64,000 nt of DNA from Trichopria drosophilae. Taxonomy: Eukaryota > Arthropoda > Insecta > Hymenoptera > Diapriidae. Below, one piece after another: positions 24,201 through 35,708 of this stretch (positions are counted from its first letter, which is position 1; the number at the start of each line of letters is the position of its first letter). The translations under genes and the position numbers were made by a program. The DNA lies in assembly GCA_030407085.1 (NCBI GenBank), contig CM059582.1, positions 1,488,001 to 1,552,000 on the forward strand, given 5' to 3'. A model generated the notes under the pieces. That model ran no database searches. It was not told the DNA's origin and saw only the letters and a list, made by a program, of their open reading frames with translations.

Positions 24201-24657
24201 AAAGAATTCCCAATTTCACCCGAGATCGAAACATATAGATGTTCGGTACCATTATTGTGATATATTTGCAAGCGGGAAAGAGAGAGAGACATGTAAAATA
24301 CAAAGTACGTTTATTTAATATTAAGGATTACAGAAATCATGGAGAGAGAGATTGCGAGCAAGCGTTCTCGGACAGGTCTCAAACAGAACTGACTGTAGAA
24401 TCGAAACCTACTGTTATGTTCCGTATCGCTTGGTTCAAACTAGAGTCCCTCTAGAGGGACGAGTAGCGCTGGCGCCATCTAGTAGTCTAATGTCTAGGCT
24501 CATATACCACAATTATGTTCGAGAAAAGGTCGAAGAAGGAGAGATTTTGTTGGAATACGTGCCAAACGAACTCCAACGGGCCGATGCGTTTACTAAAGCA
24601 CTTCCAATGGCTTCGTTCCACAGATTTCGCGAAAGTATTGGTCTACGAGAGCTTTAG
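21213..24657 (+). pseudogene. Copia gag-pol: zinc knuckle, protease, integrase, RT, RNase H (broken)
   Basis: From 21301 a CCHC knuckle (CYRCQEKGHYASEC) is followed by protease with WITGSGASIH, where the catalytic Asp of DSGAS is Gly. Next are the integrase HHCC finger (HERLGH ... CEACQLGK) and the DDE core (HSDLCGPM, RADNGGEY, RLERDNGT). RT begins SKWVFKVLRD directly after FQEAVAGPD, so roughly 40 codons are deleted there. An in-frame TAA at 23274-23276 replaces a residue in CTAFL-GD. RT then continues (KSLYGLKQAP, LFVDD). Another deletion with a frame change lies near 23700 before PYREAIGSLTFL. RNase H is at 23725-24250 (TTGYVFS, STMESEYMA), and its tail resumes after the nested LTR as YVREKVEEGEILLEYVP to 24657. 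Multiple lesions make it inert. Confidence 0.92.
24256..24511 (+). mobile_element. Solo LTR nested in the Copia RNase H tail
   Basis: A 256-bp insert starts TGTGATATAT and ends ATATACCACA. A perfect 5-bp duplication, ATTAT, lies at 24251-24255 and 24512-24516. Excising it and one TSD restores HIDVRYHYVREKVEEG across the junction. TG...CA ends, 5-bp TSD and no coding content identify a solo LTR of another element. Confidence 0.85.
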
Positions 24658-24676
24658 AGTAATTAAACGGCGGAAG

Positions 24677-24920
24677 TGTTAATGTGTTTAAATTACTCTC
24701 TCTTTTACCGTTTGAATCGCGCGCCTTTTGTGGCGCTTCGAGCGTACCCGGAAAAGACGCGCCCCTTTGAAACAAGGCGTCCGAGTCAATTGTAGGCAGT
24801 TGTAATTGGTTGTAATCCGAAACGGAACGGGAACACTTGTTCAATCAAACGATCAAAATAAATTTAATTTTTGTATGTGATCGACTACCTCTTTTTATCC
24901 TTCCACGTTTAACCTTAACA
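24677..24920 (+). repeat. Copia 3' LTR
   Basis: 244 bp with the same ends as the 5' LTR. It is preceded by a purine tract, GGCGGAAG, and followed by the TSD ATAAT. Confidence 0.9.
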
Positions 24921-25845
24921 ATAATTAATGTTTAAATCATAATAAATCTCCCATTTGACTAATACATTAAGTAAACAATTAGATACGGCAATGTTGCGAA
25001 TCAAAACGAGAGATTCACTCGTCAACAGAACACCTAACCAAATTGACTTCCATATGTATTGTACATGCGCAAAAGGTGCCGAGTGCGGAACGTTGCCAAA
25101 TCAACGTTCTGACGTGATCGAGAAAATTTTGCCACAAAATCACGATTTTCTAAAAGTTATTATGGAGAAACTATACGGTGAATTTTATTCAGCTTTAAAT
25201 ATTATGTTCTTAATAGTTTAATCTACACTCATACCGTTTTTTTGTCCCGACCGTGAATGTAATAAAAGAATTTTAGTAAAAAACGTCACATTTTGAGGTC
25301 TGAAATCATGCATCCCCATAAGCTGTCGTAGTAAGAAATCACATTTTATATACGCTTTTTCTTAGTAACTACGCGGTCAATGACTTTCAGATTGCACACA
25401 GGGACGCATTACGTATTCAAATATTTTTTCTCTAAATTTCGTGTTGATGGTGAATAAACGGGGTTTCGTAAGAACTACCTTAAGTACACTCCCGTACGCC
25501 TTGTTTCATTCCTAATAAGAATATGGTACACTTAAATATGACTATCGAAAGTGTATACTCTTAAAAATCTACGCGTGACTTTCATTCACTGCCGAAGTAC
25601 GCTCCATGAGGTGTACGCGTCCAAATTGACTGCTGTATACTCTCGGCAAGCGAAAGGGAATTTAAAAGTACATGAAAAGTACCGCTGAAGTGTACGTACC
25701 TTTCGTGTACATTTCCCTTACATTTAACGTATACGCTTCATTTTTACCAGGGTACCGAAGATTTATACATTTATACTACGTAAGATCTAAAGTGGTTCAC
25801 CGGTAAGGTAAGAAATTTTACTAAAAAAAGTAAATTGTAAAAGAT

Positions 25846-26734
25846 CCCTGCCAAAAATATGAGCATCCATTAAGAGTTCATAAAGCGTGGAATTGACGTT
25901 CGGGAAACGTTCAAGACACGGGCATTCCGCTTCCACGAAAGTTCTATAACAGTACTTAATGCGTGAATATGTACCTTTTAAGAGTTGAACGCTTTGCATT
26001 TCTGAACGGCTGCGTAAAGCGGAAAGCGTACAGGAAGAGTTCCTGATTGATGTATAAGAAAAAAATTGTTACCTTGAAAACATTTGTATTTATTTTATAT
26101 TTTTTTCTACATTTTATTTAAAAATTAATATGTTTTTATCTTTTGTATGTAATTTAATTTTTTTTTAAATAACTTAATTATCTTTAAATAAGGTGTTCTC
26201 ATTCAGTCACCTATCCAATCGTAATCAACGGCATGCGACGCTTAACGTGAAACAAAGACTGCGCGTGACGCCATGCCACCGTGAATCAATTTCTAAGGCG
26301 TAATATGATAATCGCGTTACACTTGTATTCTAATAAAAATGTTGCTTGATAATGAGTAAATAATGATTGATCCTAGTATAATGTGGATCTTGAAAATAAT
26401 TTTTGAAGACTGAAAATTATAAGGTTTCGTAAGGAAACTTGTAGAAGATTGTAAAAAATCGCTTTATATTCATCTTGCCGAACGTCTCATGAACTCCTTA
26501 ATTGTGCTTTTCTCATGCAGCGTACAAAGGAAAAAATACTTTCTTAGAAGCCGCTTAACTGGACGCTTAGATAACGGTTAAAAGGTGCATATTCACGCTT
26601 CAGAACTCTTTTCAATTAAGCGTCATTTAAACTTATTCTAAGCGTGCGATTTGTTTCATTAAGCGTACAATTTCGTAAAAACGTACCTTGTTCTCCCACT
26701 GGACGCTTTACGGTACGTTTCATTTTTGGCAGGG
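25846..26734. mobile_element. TIR element with CCCTGCCAAAAAT ends
   Basis: CCCTGCCAAAAAT at 25846 is mirrored at 26734 (ATTTTTGGCAGGG), giving about 889 bp. Subterminal zones repeat AAGCGT and AAAGCGGAAAGCGTAC-type words in both orientations, as in the CCCTGGTAAAAAT element that ends 93 bp to its left. The two are probably related non-autonomous families. No coding frame. Confidence 0.6.
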
Positions 26735-27015
26735 ATGACTGAATAACATTTTTAAAATTCGGGCTGTGTAAGGGCAATTTTAAGCACTATAAACAGTTTC
26801 CTAGAAAATACCGAAGATGTTAATTCTCTTCCTTGGCATTTTCTAGGATACCGTCTATATAGTAATTAAAATTGCCCTTACAGAGTGGAAATTAATCATT
26901 TTCCCAAATGATTAGCGAATGTTCAACTATAGAATGAAAGACAAAAAAATAAAAGAGATTAACTTATTTAAAAAGAATAATTTTCATAACCTCATAAACT
27001 AACCAAATATTTATA

Positions 27016-27840
27016 TGGGGCATTCTTTGTGAAAAAAGCCACCCCACCTGTCTAAAAATCAGAAACACCTACTTAGGTCTATTTGGGCTCAAATTGTAGC
27101 TTAGAGTGTGTAGTTTCAAAAAATCACCGGTACTTTCCGAAAAACAAAATGGCATGTTGCAATATGGCGCCCGGAATGCGTGAAGCACGAACCGACATTA
27201 TGTATTTCGGTAAAAATTCATTCACAAGAACAAAGAAAACATTTTTTTTTATGCATATCGTACATTATTGTGTGCACTTTGCATACGTATATTACACATT
27301 CAGAAATTCAATATGTCCGATTCAATATGGCGGACGGAATTTAAAATTTATCATTTTAATTAGAAAAATACTCGGTCTTATAGTAAATTAAATTAGAAAA
27401 AGAAAACCTCTACTGCAATTTCTCGAAATTATGCATGTTTCTCGTGACAATAATTTATGAACAGATACAATTTCACTGTTACCGCATCTTTTCTAATTAA
27501 AATGATAAATTTTAAATTCCGTCCGCCATATTGAATCGGACATATTGAATTTCTGAATGTGTAATATACGTATGCAAAGTGCACACAATAATGTACGATA
27601 TGCATAAAAAAAAATGTTTTCTTTGTTCTTGTGAATGAATTTTTACCGAAATACATAATGTCGGTTCGTGCTTCACGCATTCCGGGCGCCATATTGCAAC
27701 ATGCCATTTTGTTTTTCGGAAAGTACCGGTGATTTTTTGAAACTACACACTCTAAGCTACAATTTGAGCCCAAATAGACCTAAGTAGGTGTTTCTGATTT
27801 TTAGACAGGTGGGGTGGCTTTTTTCACAAAGAATGCCCCA
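27016..27840. mobile_element. Recent foldback element upstream of PGK
   Basis: The arms 27016-27367 and 27489-27840 are 352 bp each and look identical over nearly their whole length: both translate to the same 95-residue string when read inward. Ends are TGGGGCATTC, flanked by TATA on both sides (27012-27015 and 27841-27844), so TA or TATA may be the TSD. The spacer is only about 120 bp. Near-identity of the arms implies recent insertion or ongoing gene conversion. The right end is 266 bp before the PGK start codon. The open frames in the arms are by-products of the palindrome. Confidence 0.85.
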
Positions 27841-28106
27841 TATATATATTTTTTGTTCTCTATTTTCGTAAAATCAAAATGCCCGGGTTTCAGCTCCTTT
27901 GTAGAGGGTGCCACTGATATTCTCCGCGACCTTTCTTTGACATTCGTCAATCTCATCCGCTATTGTGCATCGATTCAATTCGTATTGCAATTTTCCCTAT
28001 TAAAAATATAATTTATCGACATTTTCTAAGTAAAGCGAATTTCGTAAACGTTAGTTTTTTGGCGGTGAGAAATTCGTTTGGCGAATCTAAAGAAATAATA
28101 TCGAAA

Positions 28107-31100
28107 ATGGCTTTAAACAAACTGAGTATTGACAAGGTCAACATCGCCGGCAAAAGAATTCTTATGAGGTACATATAATCTATCGATTGTGTATTTTCTT
28201 ACGTAAAACATTGCATTACATATATTCACTCATTTTCGTCTCCCACTCTTTCATTTTTCAATTAATATTTAACACACAGCGGCATAAAATTCTTGAATTT
28301 CTAACCTTAATAATTTGGAGGTTTACAATGCTCTTGCGATTATTTAAAAAATATATGAAAATCCTATCTGTACATTTAATGATAGCTTAGATATTCTAGA
28401 ATTTTAATGGGAGCGAAAATTAAAATGTTGTTTCGATATTTAAAGCATAGACTAGCTCCTAACATATTTCGCATTAACTTCCTTAATTTAGGGCATATAT
28501 TCATCATGTAGAAAGGCTTATTGTTTCTACCCTAAAACGATAAGTTTAAATTAATATTGTAAAATCTAGCCAAAAGTTGATAAATATGTCAAGTTACAAA
28601 CGCTATTATCTAGCTGTTCGTTGTTTTGTATTCTTGCAAATAACCTCATTGTTAGTTTTTGCATTGTTAATACAGTTAATTTGATTCTATTTTTTCAGTT
28701 GCATTTGTCTTTGAAATATTTGCAAGGAATTGCAAGGAATTGAGAGAAATTGAAAAGAATTAACGAGCAGATGTCTCAAATCCCATTAACGACAATCTGA
28801 AAAGGTTGCGGTCATATTATCTATTCCTAGATTGAGATTGATTAGCAAACAATTTTAATTCCTTTGAATTCCTTTGGATAGAAAGAAACGAAATAAGGTT
28901 ATGTTAATATTTTAATTCCTTTCAATCCCACAACGAAATATAAGGTTATCTATTTCTATTTAATTCCCACAGTGAAATTTGCAATCCATTAGTTGTAATT
29001 CCTTTGAATCTCTAGAAAGAAAGATGGTTTTCAATTCCTATTCTCTGATTAATTCTAGGAAATTTTTCATTTCCATACCGGAATTTACAAATCGATTGTC
29101 TTAATGCTTTCAAATTTTAGCCATGAAACAAAATCTAGCCTATAATGATTTTGAAACCATTAATTGAAATCATTAAACTAAATTACATGGCCTTAGTATT
29201 ATTACTACCAACTTCTTAATCAATTTAATACTTACATGACTTTATTTAATTTTTTACTCAAAACAGCTGTAAGCTTTCAAAACGAATAAATGTCCATTAT
29301 ATTGCTGGTTATACATTGACACTAGTGTCAAAAAGGAATATACAGGTAGATTTTTATTTTATTTGCCAAATCCGCAAAAGAACCGTACACTTTGGTATTC
29401 AGAAAGATTCAAAGGAATAACAACATTTTTTTTTTCTTTTCAATTCCATTGGATGCAGCTTTTCCAGGTATTCATACATATTGGAAAGAAACAGATATTT
29501 TATATTCCGCTAAATTCCATTGAATCCCGTCATTAACCTATTAACGCCTGAAATGGCATTTTTTATACTTTATTTTCAATCAAGTATTTCGTATCAAAAT
29601 CCAAGTTGAAAACAATTGAAAGGTACATATCCTATTGTTTTCAAGGTCAAAATTGAGTTTCAGCCATCAGGAATTTCAACATGTCGCCGAATTTAAACAA
29701 AAAATTCCACAAAATTGAGAATTATTTATTCCTATAAATTTTTTTCGAGCTATTAGAATATTGGGATTCTATTGAAACTCTGAACAAAGGTGACTAAAAT
29801 ACTTGAATTTTAAGGAAAAATTTTACTTTTATACCCCACATCATAGTAACGACCTCAAAATGGCGTCAACAATGAAAATTTCTTTGCAAAATTTCTGAAC
29901 GTTCTAACTCAAAAACTACATGCTGTTATAAAAAAATGCCAAGAATGAAAAGTTCTTAGAATTAATCAAGAAATATAGTGGAATTTTTTTTCAACATTTT
30001 TTTCAAAATTACAATTTATTTATGAAAAATTCTGAAAAAAATTTGGAGTATTCACTTATGAATTCTACGAGTTTTTTGTTCTTTGTAATTTTTTCCAAAA
30101 GTTAATGGGGGGGAAAGAATCATCATATTTATAAATGTTAAATTTAAATTAATTCCGTTCGCTCATTTTTTCTTAGTATTACAAACATACCTACGTTCCT
30201 TATGTTGCCCTGTGATATATAAATACTGCACGTGTCCTATCGTTTCCCTATTCTGAAGAAGACCCGAACCGTGGGTCGAAACGTAAATTGCCTATTATTT
30301 TTTGGCAAAAAATTCTTCTCATCACCCTCCCTAAATTATATGTATATTTTACACCTTATCAGTCGTTAACCCTAATTTTTCTAATTTTCCTTTTCTACCT
30401 CCGGTTTTAATTATTATTGTGCCGATACACATCAATACTCAAATCATTAATTATTTATAAAACGGCCGAGAAATTCCATCCTAAATGTTCTAATAGCTCG
30501 AAAAAAATTGACAAGAATAAAAAATGTCCAATTTTTTGGAAATTTTTTGCATATTCGGTGCCATATTGGAATTTCTGATGACTGAAACACAATTTTGACC
30601 TCGGAATCTTGAAGAGCGACCTCGAAATTGTTTTCAACTTTGATTTTGATATGAAATACTTGATTGAAAATGAAGTATAAAAATTGTCAAAAATTTCAGG
30701 CGTTAATGGGTTAATGGAATTAACAGGAAATGAATTTTTCAATTCTTCCTTTTTGTTTGCTAGCGTAATTTACTGTTTGTAAGACAGATTGTACTGGATT
30801 AAATGAATAAAAAATGCAATCAAAAGTTTTTGTCTAAATAAATGTCTTGCTCCTATTTGAAACTTAAAAAAATAATAATGACATGATCTGTTTAACCCAA
30901 TAAACAAAAATTTGTTTAGTACTTAAGTTTTTAATTACTTTTCTCAGCTTTTAGAATATGGATTTCAATTAAAAAATACATGTTAAGAATAGTTAAATTC
31001 AATGATTTTGAATGAGAATGTAAAATAGAAAAAGTGACGATTCTTTGAATGAATTGGAATAAAAATTGAACAATAGTTTTATTTTCCATTGAAATTTATT

Positions 31101-33236
31101 GCAAAAGCTGAAAAAAAAAACAATTCATACATTTAATAAATTTCAATTGATTTTCAACGAATTTTTGATTACTGAGTTATAAAGTCTATAAAATATAAAA
31201 TTATAAAATCTCACATAAAAATTCACATCAATTAGTTTCAATTTGTAAAATGAAGTTTTTTAAAAATAATTCAAAATATTCACTCACTTTAAACTCTGGT
31301 AGCTTTTATTTGTATAAAAATTCCACATTTCATGAATGAATCTGGCTGTATGGACGAGTATTGAAATAATGCTTTCAAAAATTGGCTGAATCAATTAACA
31401 TTTCAAGCTAATGACTTCTTGATAAGTTTCCAAGGAGCCAAAACATCAATCGACTAGTTTGCACTTTCGGAAATAGAGAATGGAAACTCTATCGTTTGAT
31501 TTCAACTCTAAGCTCCAAATTAGATTAAAATTAATTTACTTGTAAATATTTGTTTAAAAATATTTTTTATTATTTTTGTTTTTTATTGTATGTACTTATT
31601 ATTTCTTAAAAACCATAAGTTGATAGAATAAATGACAAAGTAATTTTTGTTATATTTAATTTTAAATGGTTTTGAACAAAATAAAAAGAGGATAAAAATT
31701 ATTGACTCTCTCAGTATTCCGAAAGTGAAAGCCAGTAGTTTAATGAACTATGAATGCACGTTACTAATTGGACAATTTCTTACTGAAATGGTTTCGATGA
31801 TTGATACAGAGTAGACTTCAATGTACCATTGAAGGATGGAAAGATCACGAACAATCAAAGAATCGTTGCTGCACTCGATACGATCAAACACGCACTAAAA
31901 GAAAATGCTAAATCCATCGTATTAATGTCACATTTGGGTCGACCGGATGGAAACAAAACTCCCAAGTACACGCTGAAACCTGTTGCCGACGAGTTGAAAT
32001 CTCTTCTTGGAAAAGACATTATCTTCCTTGACGACTGTGTCGGACCTGCGGTAGAAGCTGCTTGTGCCGATCCAGCACCAGGATCAATTATTCTTTTAGA
32101 AAATGTTAGGTTTTATCTTGAAGAGGAAGGAAAGGGAGTCGGCCCTGACGGCAGTAAGGTAACTAGGCAACAAGGCACAGAGCAATTTCTAGCGATTATC
32201 AACATAAAACAAGTTACTAGTATAATTTTAATATATTGTAAATACTAAATTTCAGATCAAAGCGGATAAAGATAAAGTTGCAAATTTCCGAGCATCGCTC
32301 AAGAAACTCGGAGACATATACGTCAACGACGCATTCGGTACTGCACACCGAGCTCATAGTTCCATGATGGGAGATGGATTTGATACAAGAGCTAGTGGCT
32401 TTTTATTGAAAAAAGAACTCGAGTATTTTGCTAAGGCTTTAGATAATCCAGAAAAACCATTCTTGGCTATTCTTGGCGGGGCAAAGGTTGCGGATAAAAT
32501 TCAGTTGATCAACAACTTACTCGATAAAGTCGACGAAATGATTATAGGTGGTGGAATGGCGTACACATTCTTAAAAGTTTTAAAAGGCATGAAGGTAAGC
32601 ATTAGATTTTCCATGACTGCCATTATCAAACTTTATTTATTCTACACATTGATATTCTATTTTTCAGATCGGCAATTCCCTGTACGACGAAGAAGGAGCA
32701 AAAATCGTTAACGAGTTGATGGCCAAAGCTGAAAAAAATAATGTTAAGATTCACTTACCGCTTGATTTTGTAACGGCTGACAAATTTGCAGAAGATGCTG
32801 CAGTCGGCGCTGCAGATGTCGAGACAGGAATTCCTGACGGGTGGATGGGTCTTGACGTAGGGCCAAAATCGAGGGACTTGTTTGCAGGTGATTTTTACAA
32901 ATATTTCCTTTTAAAAGAAATTAACCTGCAAGCCTATATTAATGACTATTTCTTGTAGAACCGATCAAAAGAGCAAAGGTAATAGTTTGGAATGGTCCGG
33001 CTGGGGTATTTGAGTTTGAAAACTTTAACAAAGGAACAAAATCACTGATGGACAACGTTGTCGAAGCCACGAAGCGCGGGGCAATTACGATCATCGGAGG
33101 GGGCGACACTGCAACTTGCGCTGCTAAATGGAAAACCGAAGACAAAGTGAGCCACGTCAGTACTGGCGGGGGGGCCAGTTTGGAACTCCTCGAAGGCAAA
33201 GTACTACCTGGAGTAGCAGCTCTCTCGTCGGTATAA
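28107..33236 (+). CDS. Pgk: Phosphoglycerate kinase, five coding exons, 415 aa
   Basis: Exons 28107-28168, 31810-32158, 32256-32594, 32668-32887 and 32959-33236 join in frame with GT..AG introns to 415 codons plus TAA, the usual length. The enzyme transfers phosphate from 1,3-bisphosphoglycerate to ADP in cytosolic glycolysis. Seen in order: [14 protein letters not shown], the N-domain substrate site RVDFNVPL and [21 protein letters not shown], the hinge region with GGAKVADKI and [10 protein letters not shown], the C-domain nucleotide site with [26 protein letters not shown] and [14 protein letters not shown]. No key residue appears lost. Intron 1 is 3.64 kb and contains a piggyBac-like foldback element. 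The other introns are 71-97 bp. A foldback element ends 266 bp upstream of the ATG. PEX19 is convergent, 394 bp downstream. Confidence 0.97.
29537..30710. mobile_element. piggyBac-like foldback element (TTAA TSD) in PGK intron 1
   Basis: TTAA lies on both sides (29533-29536 and 30711-30714). The ends are CCTATTAACGCCTGAAAT and, inverted, CCCATTAACGCCTGAAAT. Imperfect inverted arms extend about 240 bp (29537-29780 and 30465-30710), sharing words such as TTCGAGCTATTAGAA and GAAATACTTGATTGAAAATG-like stretches. The TTAA TSD and CCY start fit the piggyBac superfamily. No transposase frame remains. The 1.17-kb element includes the hammerhead-like motif at 30253. Confidence 0.7.
30253..30282 (+). 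other. Hammerhead-like motif, degenerate core
   Basis: CTGAAGA, then A, a GACCC/GGGTC stem with loop GAACCGT, then GAAAC. This has the order of a hammerhead catalytic core (CUGAUGA, stem II, GAAA), but the fourth base of the first box is A where U is conserved. Stems I and III are not clear. It could be a relic of a Penelope-like or other retroelement that used such ribozymes. Confidence 0.35.
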
Positions 33237-33363
33237 ATTTTTCGATTCCAAAGCTAACAAAATAGCCTTTGCTCGAAAATCTGTACATTCGGAAGATACC
33301 TTTTGAGTATCGCATAGTTAAAACTGTAAATTGTAAATTAAGTAGTTTATATTCAACAAAACG

Positions 33364-33369
33364 AATAAA
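33364..33369 (+). promoter_or_regulatory. Likely PGK polyadenylation signal
   Basis: AATAAA 128 bp after the PGK stop codon, the first such hexamer in the 3' region. It is followed by AT-rich sequence. Confidence 0.6.
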
Positions 33370-33629
33370 TATACAAACATTATGTCCTATTATAAGTTAC
33401 ACTTGATATCACTAAATGGTTCTCGCAAATCCTTTGAAAAATTACCTATCCCTTATCAAACTAGGTCATCAGTCGATTGAAGTAGCCGATCGGGTAGCAA
33501 AATCACCTCTGTGCATTGGCGTATTCCAATTATCAACGGCAGACATCCAGTGTCACAGTATTGTCGAAATTAAAAGGCGCACGAAATTTTGGCGCCATAC
33601 AAATTAAGTCACCCTACGTGAATTTCATT

Positions 33630-34946
33630 TCACATGATGGAGCAATTCTGCATTTGATCCATCCCAGGTATGACAGGATTCCCTTCTGCGTCGCATTGAA
33701 ATAGCGGATTTGGTTCCTTAATCAATTCTTCGGGAGGTTGACCACAATTTTGCAGTTCATGCATCAACGAAAGTGTTTTCTCAAATCTTTGTTTCTTAAC
33801 TTCTTCGGCATCGTCGTTTTGCTCTTCTTCCAGTTCGTTACATACCTGAAAGTATAAGGAAAAGAAAAAGTTCTTTCCGTCGCTCATAATTTCTAATCGA
33901 CAATTTATACCTTTTGCATGATCTCAAATTGCTTTTCAAATCGCTCTAAATCTGCAGGTGGTAAATAGGCCTTTTGCTCCTCGAGCCACGGAGGATATTT
34001 ATCCACCAATTCTTTTAAGGATGGATACAAAACTTCTTTAGATAATATCGACTGCATCATCCCTTGTATGAACGGGAACATGTCGGCTGGCCCGTCTTCC
34101 AGCGACGTTTGGCCAAACATTGCCGCTAAATCCGCTTCGGTTATATTGGGTATGTTCTAAAATAAAACAACATTGTGGATATTGCCGAGTTTTTAAAATC
34201 CATTTATATACCTGCAGATTTTCCGATGTCGCAGAAAGATCTTTCAAAGCCGATGCGATTGCATTCTGGAAGTCTGGCGTAGCCGCATCCCCTTCTCCTT
34301 CGGGAATGGCATTGACCATAGACTGTGCCACTGCTTCGAACATGACTCCCAATTCGGGTCCTGCGTGCACAATAGTTTAAATTAGAGTCGTTCAACCAAT
34401 ACGTTACGCAAATTACCATTTTGCATCATGCTCTGAAAGTTTTTCTCAAACTGATCTGCCGTTTGCTTTATGAAATCTTCCGTCCATGTTTCGTCCACTG
34501 CCAACGGTTCTTTCGCCTCTTCTTCTTTTCCAGATGCCACGGGCTCCGAAGGTCCATTTTCTTTTTTCGAAGCTGGAGTCTTCGGTGGCTTATCAAAGTC
34601 TTTCAATGCACCTACCAACGTCAATTAACACGTTAGCTAATGCCAAATTACATAATATTCGACCTCGAATCATAGGACGAAATAATGAAAAGAATTTATC
34701 ATTTTCTATAGAGAATTTTTAAAAACGTAGAGAGGAATTGCGGAAATAGATGTATTATTTTGTAAAATGAAATTTAAAAATGTGCTGGATCACTTAAGAG
34801 TTAGGTTATGTTCAAGATTGTAGATAAGAAAAATGTTATAATTGAATTTTGTTAACTTGACAGGGTCAAATTGAATACGTACTCTCGAGTAAGTCGTTTA
34901 ATTCGGCATCTTCCACCGAGTCCGTCGATTTTTTCTCTTCGGACAT
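33630..34946 (-). CDS. Pex19: Peroxisomal biogenesis factor 19, five exons, 289 aa
   Basis: Exons on the minus strand: 34946-34883, 34611-34417, 34360-34212, 34156-33911 and 33845-33630, all with AG/GT borders, joining to 289 codons plus stop. PEX19 is the cytosolic chaperone and import receptor for peroxisomal membrane proteins and docks on PEX3. The acidic N-terminus with MSEEKKSTDSVEDAELNDLL contains the PEX3-binding helix. The middle has FEKNFQSMMQNG and PEGEGDAATPDFQNA. The C-terminal cargo-binding domain has ADMFPFIQGMMQSILSKEVL, YPSLKELVDKYPPWLEE and FEIMQKVCNELEEE. The protein ends in CSIM, a CaaX farnesylation box, a strong family mark. Length is close to the human protein (299). It is convergent with PGK and lies 763 bp downstream of HSPBP1 on the same strand. 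Confidence 0.95.
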
Positions 34947-35172
34947 TCTACCAAAACAGAAAGGAATTTCGTGCGTTTGCGCCTATACTGATGTACAAAA
35001 TGGTCGCTGCTCTCTTGCACGCACTCTGTCAGCCAGAAATAAATAAAACCGTTCAAGTTGTAATAATAAACATCGACTCGAACTAAATTTAACATTTATT
35101 CAAGGTTCAAATATTGAAATTTTGATGAAAACATTTTAGTCTTATAATAAAATATATTTTAAAACATAAGTA

Positions 35173-35445
35173 CAGTAGTTCTTCTCTTATTCTAACTCCT
35201 TCTCTTATTCTATTTTTTTCACTTCTAAATTTCATGCATACAACATAACCTAAAAAACTCTTTTTAAAAACAAAAACATTTAACAATAAGTCAGTTCGGT
35301 TATCTCTCTAATAAATAATATTGTGTAAATTATCATTGATGTAAGATCCTAAAAAAGTGCAAACGTTTTTGACGGCAAATTAAAATACGAGAAGGAGACG
35401 CCATCTTGCCTGTCTGGACAAATTAGAATAAGAGAAGGGCCATTG
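35173..35445. mobile_element. CAGTA-family MITE (pogo/Tigger-like) upstream of PEX19
   Basis: TA flanks at 35171-35172 and 35446-35447. The left end is CAGTAGTTCTTCTCTTATTC, and the right end, inverted, is CAATGGCCCTTCTCTTATTC. The word TCTCTTATTCTA is repeated inside the left end. It is 273 bp, 227 bp upstream of the PEX19 ATG. Confidence 0.75.
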
Positions 35446-35708
35446 TACATTAATAATTGCTATTATGTAGCACGCCAAGGTCGAGCATTAATTGTAATAT
35501 GTAATTTGTACTGGGAAGGAATTCCTATATTTTCAGTCTGACAATTAAATTTAATTTATAATTAAATGTACAATGTGCACAGATTTCTACGTCTTCTATA
35601 GTTTGCATTAACGAGCTCAAAGCTACTGGTACTTGTTTTTATTGTAATGTTAATGCCTTAATCACAATTATTTTACAATTATTACTATGCACTATGCAGT
35701 TAATTAAA

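Larger units (their letters stand above)
20265..24920 (+). mobile_element. Copia-type LTR retrotransposon, inactive
   Basis: Two LTRs (TGTTAATGTG ... CCTTAACA) bound the element. A perfect 5-bp TSD, ATAAT, lies at 20260-20264 and 24921-24925. Next to the 5' LTR is GGTTATGGGCCCAG, complementary to the anticodon region of initiator tRNA-Met, the half-tRNA priming known for Drosophila copia. A purine-rich GGCGGAAG precedes the 3' LTR. The order gag, protease, integrase, RT, RNase H is that of Copia. The element is broken by stops, frameshifts, an internal deletion and a nested solo LTR. Confidence 0.93.
19653..25752. mobile_element. TIR element with CCCTGGTAAAAAT ends, split by a Copia insertion
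   Basis: CCCTGGTAAAAATAGAAGC at 19653 is mirrored at 25752 (inverse of CCCTGGTAAAAATGAAGCG). TA flanks both ends (19651-19652 and 25753-25754). Removing the Copia element and its 5-bp TSD leaves about 1.44 kb. Both subterminal zones are packed with variants of AAGTGTAC, AAGAGTAC and CACGAAAAGTAC in both orientations. One internal ORF, 24955-25221 (+), reads FHMYCTCAKGAECGTLPNQ among other residues. I do not recognise it, and it may be a remnant of a captured or transposon gene. The left end lies about 257 bp upstream of the secreted-protein ATG. Confidence 0.65.

Noticed and set aside
25787..25999. 70-codon minus-strand ORF
   Set aside because: It runs across the terminal repeat of the element at 25846, so it cannot be a conserved gene.
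27083..27773. Two identical ~100-residue ORFs facing each other
   Set aside because: They are the same sequence in the two arms of a palindrome. There is no family resemblance, and the frames end at the arm borders, so they are by-products of the inverted repeat.
33416..34722. Several plus-strand ORFs overlapping PEX19
   Set aside because: All are antisense shadows of well-supported PEX19 exons.
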